DNA of 64,000 nucleotides from Artemia franciscana (lineage: Eukaryota > Arthropoda > Branchiopoda > Anostraca > Artemiidae), in the NCBI RefSeq assembly GCF_032884065.1, contig NC_088867.1, forward strand, positions 47,194,185-47,258,184, in the 5' to 3' direction. Within the stretch, counting starts at the first letter, position 1; each line of letters begins with the position of its first letter. Below the pieces are notes generated by a model, which worked only from the letters and a program-made list of their open reading frames with translations, made no database searches and had not been told where the DNA came from. Shown here one piece after another: positions 61,500-64,000 of the stretch. The translations under genes and the position numbers were made by a program.

Positions 61500-63650
61500 A
61501 CCAGAAGTCGAGGATGACGCAACTCAACCTGCTGCTTCACGGGGGAGGGTATATTTTCCACGGAAATTGTATCTCTGAAACTGATCCGACTAGGCAAGGC
61601 ACTGGTGTAAAGTCGGATGCATTTTTTCTGAATATGAACTCCCTTTATCCATCGGCAGTGTCTCACTGCTCTTTGCTGTATGGCAAATTTGGGCCATTGG
61701 GCTCTAAATTTCCCCGACGTTGCCACTGTTGAGGAGAATGGACCGCTAGGATGGTATTAAAATTGATGGTGAAATACAAATGAAATTTCGTGACTGGGTA
61801 ACCGGTTTTGTCTTGCCGTACATAAACAGACCGGTGACTAAGGACTCTTTGAGTCCATATAATATTTCTTCTGTAGAGGGTGGGGGTGTGCACTGGGCAC
61901 CTTCGAAACAAAAACTTATTGCCGATCTTCGTTTTGAAAGAATATTGTTGTACATCACGTTCTTTTGAGATGGACGCTAGACTACAGTTTCAAGGTCACA
62001 AAGATATAATTCGGCCAAAAACCATATTTGAAAACGTTTATTGGCACTTTTGTCAGTAACCGTTCAGAAGTGAAAACGAAGTTTAAAAAAGAAATCTTTA
62101 CCATATCCTTTACCTTTTTTTTTTACCTTCGATAAAATGTGCGAGAGTGTGCGCAATAGAAGTCATTGTACGGTTGTGACCGACCCAAAGGAATGTGCTC
62201 GAATCGCTGCCGATCCAAACTTCGAATCATTCCCCATCATAGATTCCAATATGGTCGTCTTACATAGGAAAAAAGAAATGTTATTTTAAATGAAAATATC
62301 GCTGATGGCAGCGCAATTACAGAAATCTCGATAAACACATGTTTTCATTCTTTTACGTGTGTAGGTGCCAATGGCCAAGCGAGGGACAAGTTCAAGTATA
62401 TTATGGGGATACTGATTCACTTTGGCTAAAAGTTAAAACCGAAAATTTAGTTGAAGATTTAGAAAAAGGTATGCACAATAGCTCTCGAAAGAACTTTGCC
62501 AATTGGGACGGGCCCATTTACCCGGAGCTAGTGTAGCGACAGGTCCAAAATAAATTATTATTATTAAATCCGAGACGGGGAGCGACTTGATTTCCAATTG
62601 TGCTTGCAGGTCCGAAGGTAAACCGAAACAAACACACAATGAGCAAATCAAAAAAGTCTGCACGGGGGTGCGTAGACACAATGGGAAATATAATTTTGAT
62701 ATGAGTGCTTATAGAAACTGTACGGAAAGTAATCTCATTCTAAGAGCGAAGGTCATGGGAACCCATTTTTAAGCATTATTATCAATGTCATAAGTGTTTT
62801 TTAAAAACGTTTTTTGTAGTGCCTTTTACTGTAAAATTAAAAAATGTATTATTCTTTATTTTATTTTTGTAGTGCCTTTCATTTTTAAATGAAAAATATG
62901 TATTACTCTTTAAATTTATTGTTCTTGAACATAGGGAATTATTGTTATTTATTCAATGGACGGATACATCTACAGTTAGTCGTATTTTGACATTTAAGGG
63001 ACTATGTACTAATTGAAAACTCCACTCGGATCATTTCTTTGTGGACCATCAATGTCTGGCAAAACGACATTTTCAACGAAAATATTTGAAAATCGTAATA
63101 AAACATTTTTAGAAAATGCAAAAAAATTACTATTGCTACAGTGTCTTTCAAGAATCCTACGATAAATTAAAGACTATTGCGCAAGACACGAAATAAATAC
63201 GGACCTGACATTTTTAATATAATTCAACCAAATTCTTGGTTGATTATTGATGATTTAGTTAAATCCATTGAAGAATGGTCTCAGGCTGGAGGGCTGCCAG
63301 CCCCTTCCCATGCTCTTATTACAATTTTTCACGGGCCAGTCTAATCATGAATAGATTTCCGTAACCCTAGTTCTACACAATCTCTTTCAAAAGAGCAGAA
63401 GTATGAGGACACCTGCTTTGAGTTGTACCTACTATATCATCTACAGGGTTGTTCATGATTCAATTTCCCTCATAACTTTAAACAGTCAAATATATCCGGG
63501 TGAACCGAAATTTCTATTCTCGGCATACAATCAGGCTGCAAATAACCCCTATGGTTATATTTTACTGGACCTCAATCAGAACACACCCGAGGATTTGCGT
63601 GTATTCGCTGATATTTCGCAAATTATATTTAAAATATAAGACACTGTGAG
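61500..63650 (+). mobile_element. Polinton/Maverick fossil (partial, broken)
   Basis: Parts of a protein-primed family B DNA polymerase come first: a DAFFLNMNSLYPSA block (usual D..SLYPS motif) around 61615-61660 and YGDTDSLWLKV around 62400-62435, the polymerase metal-binding motif. A packaging-type ATPase piece follows from about 63020, with a P-loop GPSMSGKTTF and, around 63400-63640, YYIIYRVVHDSISLI and NPYGYILLDLNQNTPEDLRV, typical of Polinton ATPases. Both lie on the plus strand, in the same direction. The copy is broken in many places (at least half a dozen). No capsid gene, integrase or terminal repeats are visible; ends are not defined and it could continue past the window. Old insertion. 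Confidence 0.85.
62812..62920 (+). repeat. Two-copy imperfect tandem repeat, about 55 bp
   Basis: TTTTGTAGTGCCTTT occurs twice (62814, 62867), each followed by an AT-rich stretch with ATGTATTA(T/C)TCTTTA. Lies between the two Polinton parts. Confidence 0.7.
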
Positions 63651-64000
63651 AAAATCTTTAAAGAAAACATTAGATTTTGGGGAATGATGCGTGAATCCGT
63701 AACCTTCTTTTTTTTTAAATGTGGCTGGATCATCCATCCGCAAATGGTTAAAGCATTATGCTCTTCCTTCAGCAGCCCTATTTCTGCGTTTTACCTAGCA
63801 ACACTAATGCAATCTACTCAAATATCCTAATTTTAATATCATTCCTTGTATTTCGGGTTCTAAATTTGATCTGCGACCAAAAAAACCATAAGCGAATTTA
63901 TTCAAACATTATTATACACAAAACGTAGTCACAAGTGCGTTATCTTACTATTAAAAAAAAAACAAACAAAAAAATATCACAGAGCAAATAGAATGCACCG
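63651..64000. other. Right edge, nothing recognised
   Basis: AT-rich sequence with A-runs; no coding signal or repeat partner seen. Confidence 0.35.

Overview
The window reads as arthropod nuclear DNA, AT-rich and dominated by transposable elements. Several dispersed repeats here look to me like repeats that are abundant in brine shrimp (Artemia); that is recollection only and was not checked. Two host genes can be supported: an intronless-CDS BTG/Tob-type antiproliferative gene on the minus strand at 539-1084, and a complete six-exon gene for the exosome cap subunit CSL4/EXOSC1 on the plus strand, with coding exons spread from 30536 to 60122. The EXOSC1 reading frame is only 606 nt (201 codons plus stop) but occupies about 29.6 kb, because its five introns have filled with mobile elements.

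Layout. 1-1.2 kb: BTG-like gene. 1.4-8 kb: an old direct repeat pair and three families of inverted-repeat (MITE-like) elements. 8.2-15.1 kb: LINE remnants, one a 2.4-kb RTE-like copy carrying a 196-bp internal tandem duplication, preceded by an element with roughly 290-bp internal repeats. 17.8-19.5 kb: a second copy of that element, with a tRNA-Pro(AGG)-like sequence inside. 20.8-23.4 kb: a CR1-like LINE on the minus strand with a recent segmental duplication. 24-29 kb: dispersed repeats and a MITE with a perfect 8-bp target-site duplication. 30.5-60.1 kb: EXOSC1. Intron 1 holds MITEs, CR1 3' and 5' fragments, a third copy of the internally repeated element and foldback repeats. Intron 3 holds a 20-unit minisatellite flanked by (TA)n. 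Intron 4 holds a nearly intact 4.56-kb hAT transposon (terminal inverted repeats, 8-bp target-site duplication, BED-finger transposase with an in-phase intron) and a Jockey/CR1-group LINE. Intron 5 holds a further LINE and a SINE-like repeat. 61.5-63.65 kb: a broken Polinton/Maverick fossil with DNA polymerase B and packaging-ATPase parts.

The two host genes are not known to work together: BTG proteins recruit deadenylase to mRNAs, and CSL4 is part of the RNA exosome, so both touch RNA decay, but their proximity is not evidence of a functional link. I did not find a clearly new multi-gene system. The most distinctive observations are the transposon-swollen EXOSC1 gene, the young hAT element with its duplicated 293-bp block, the repeated neighbourhood of two MITE families, and the codon-phased minisatellite.
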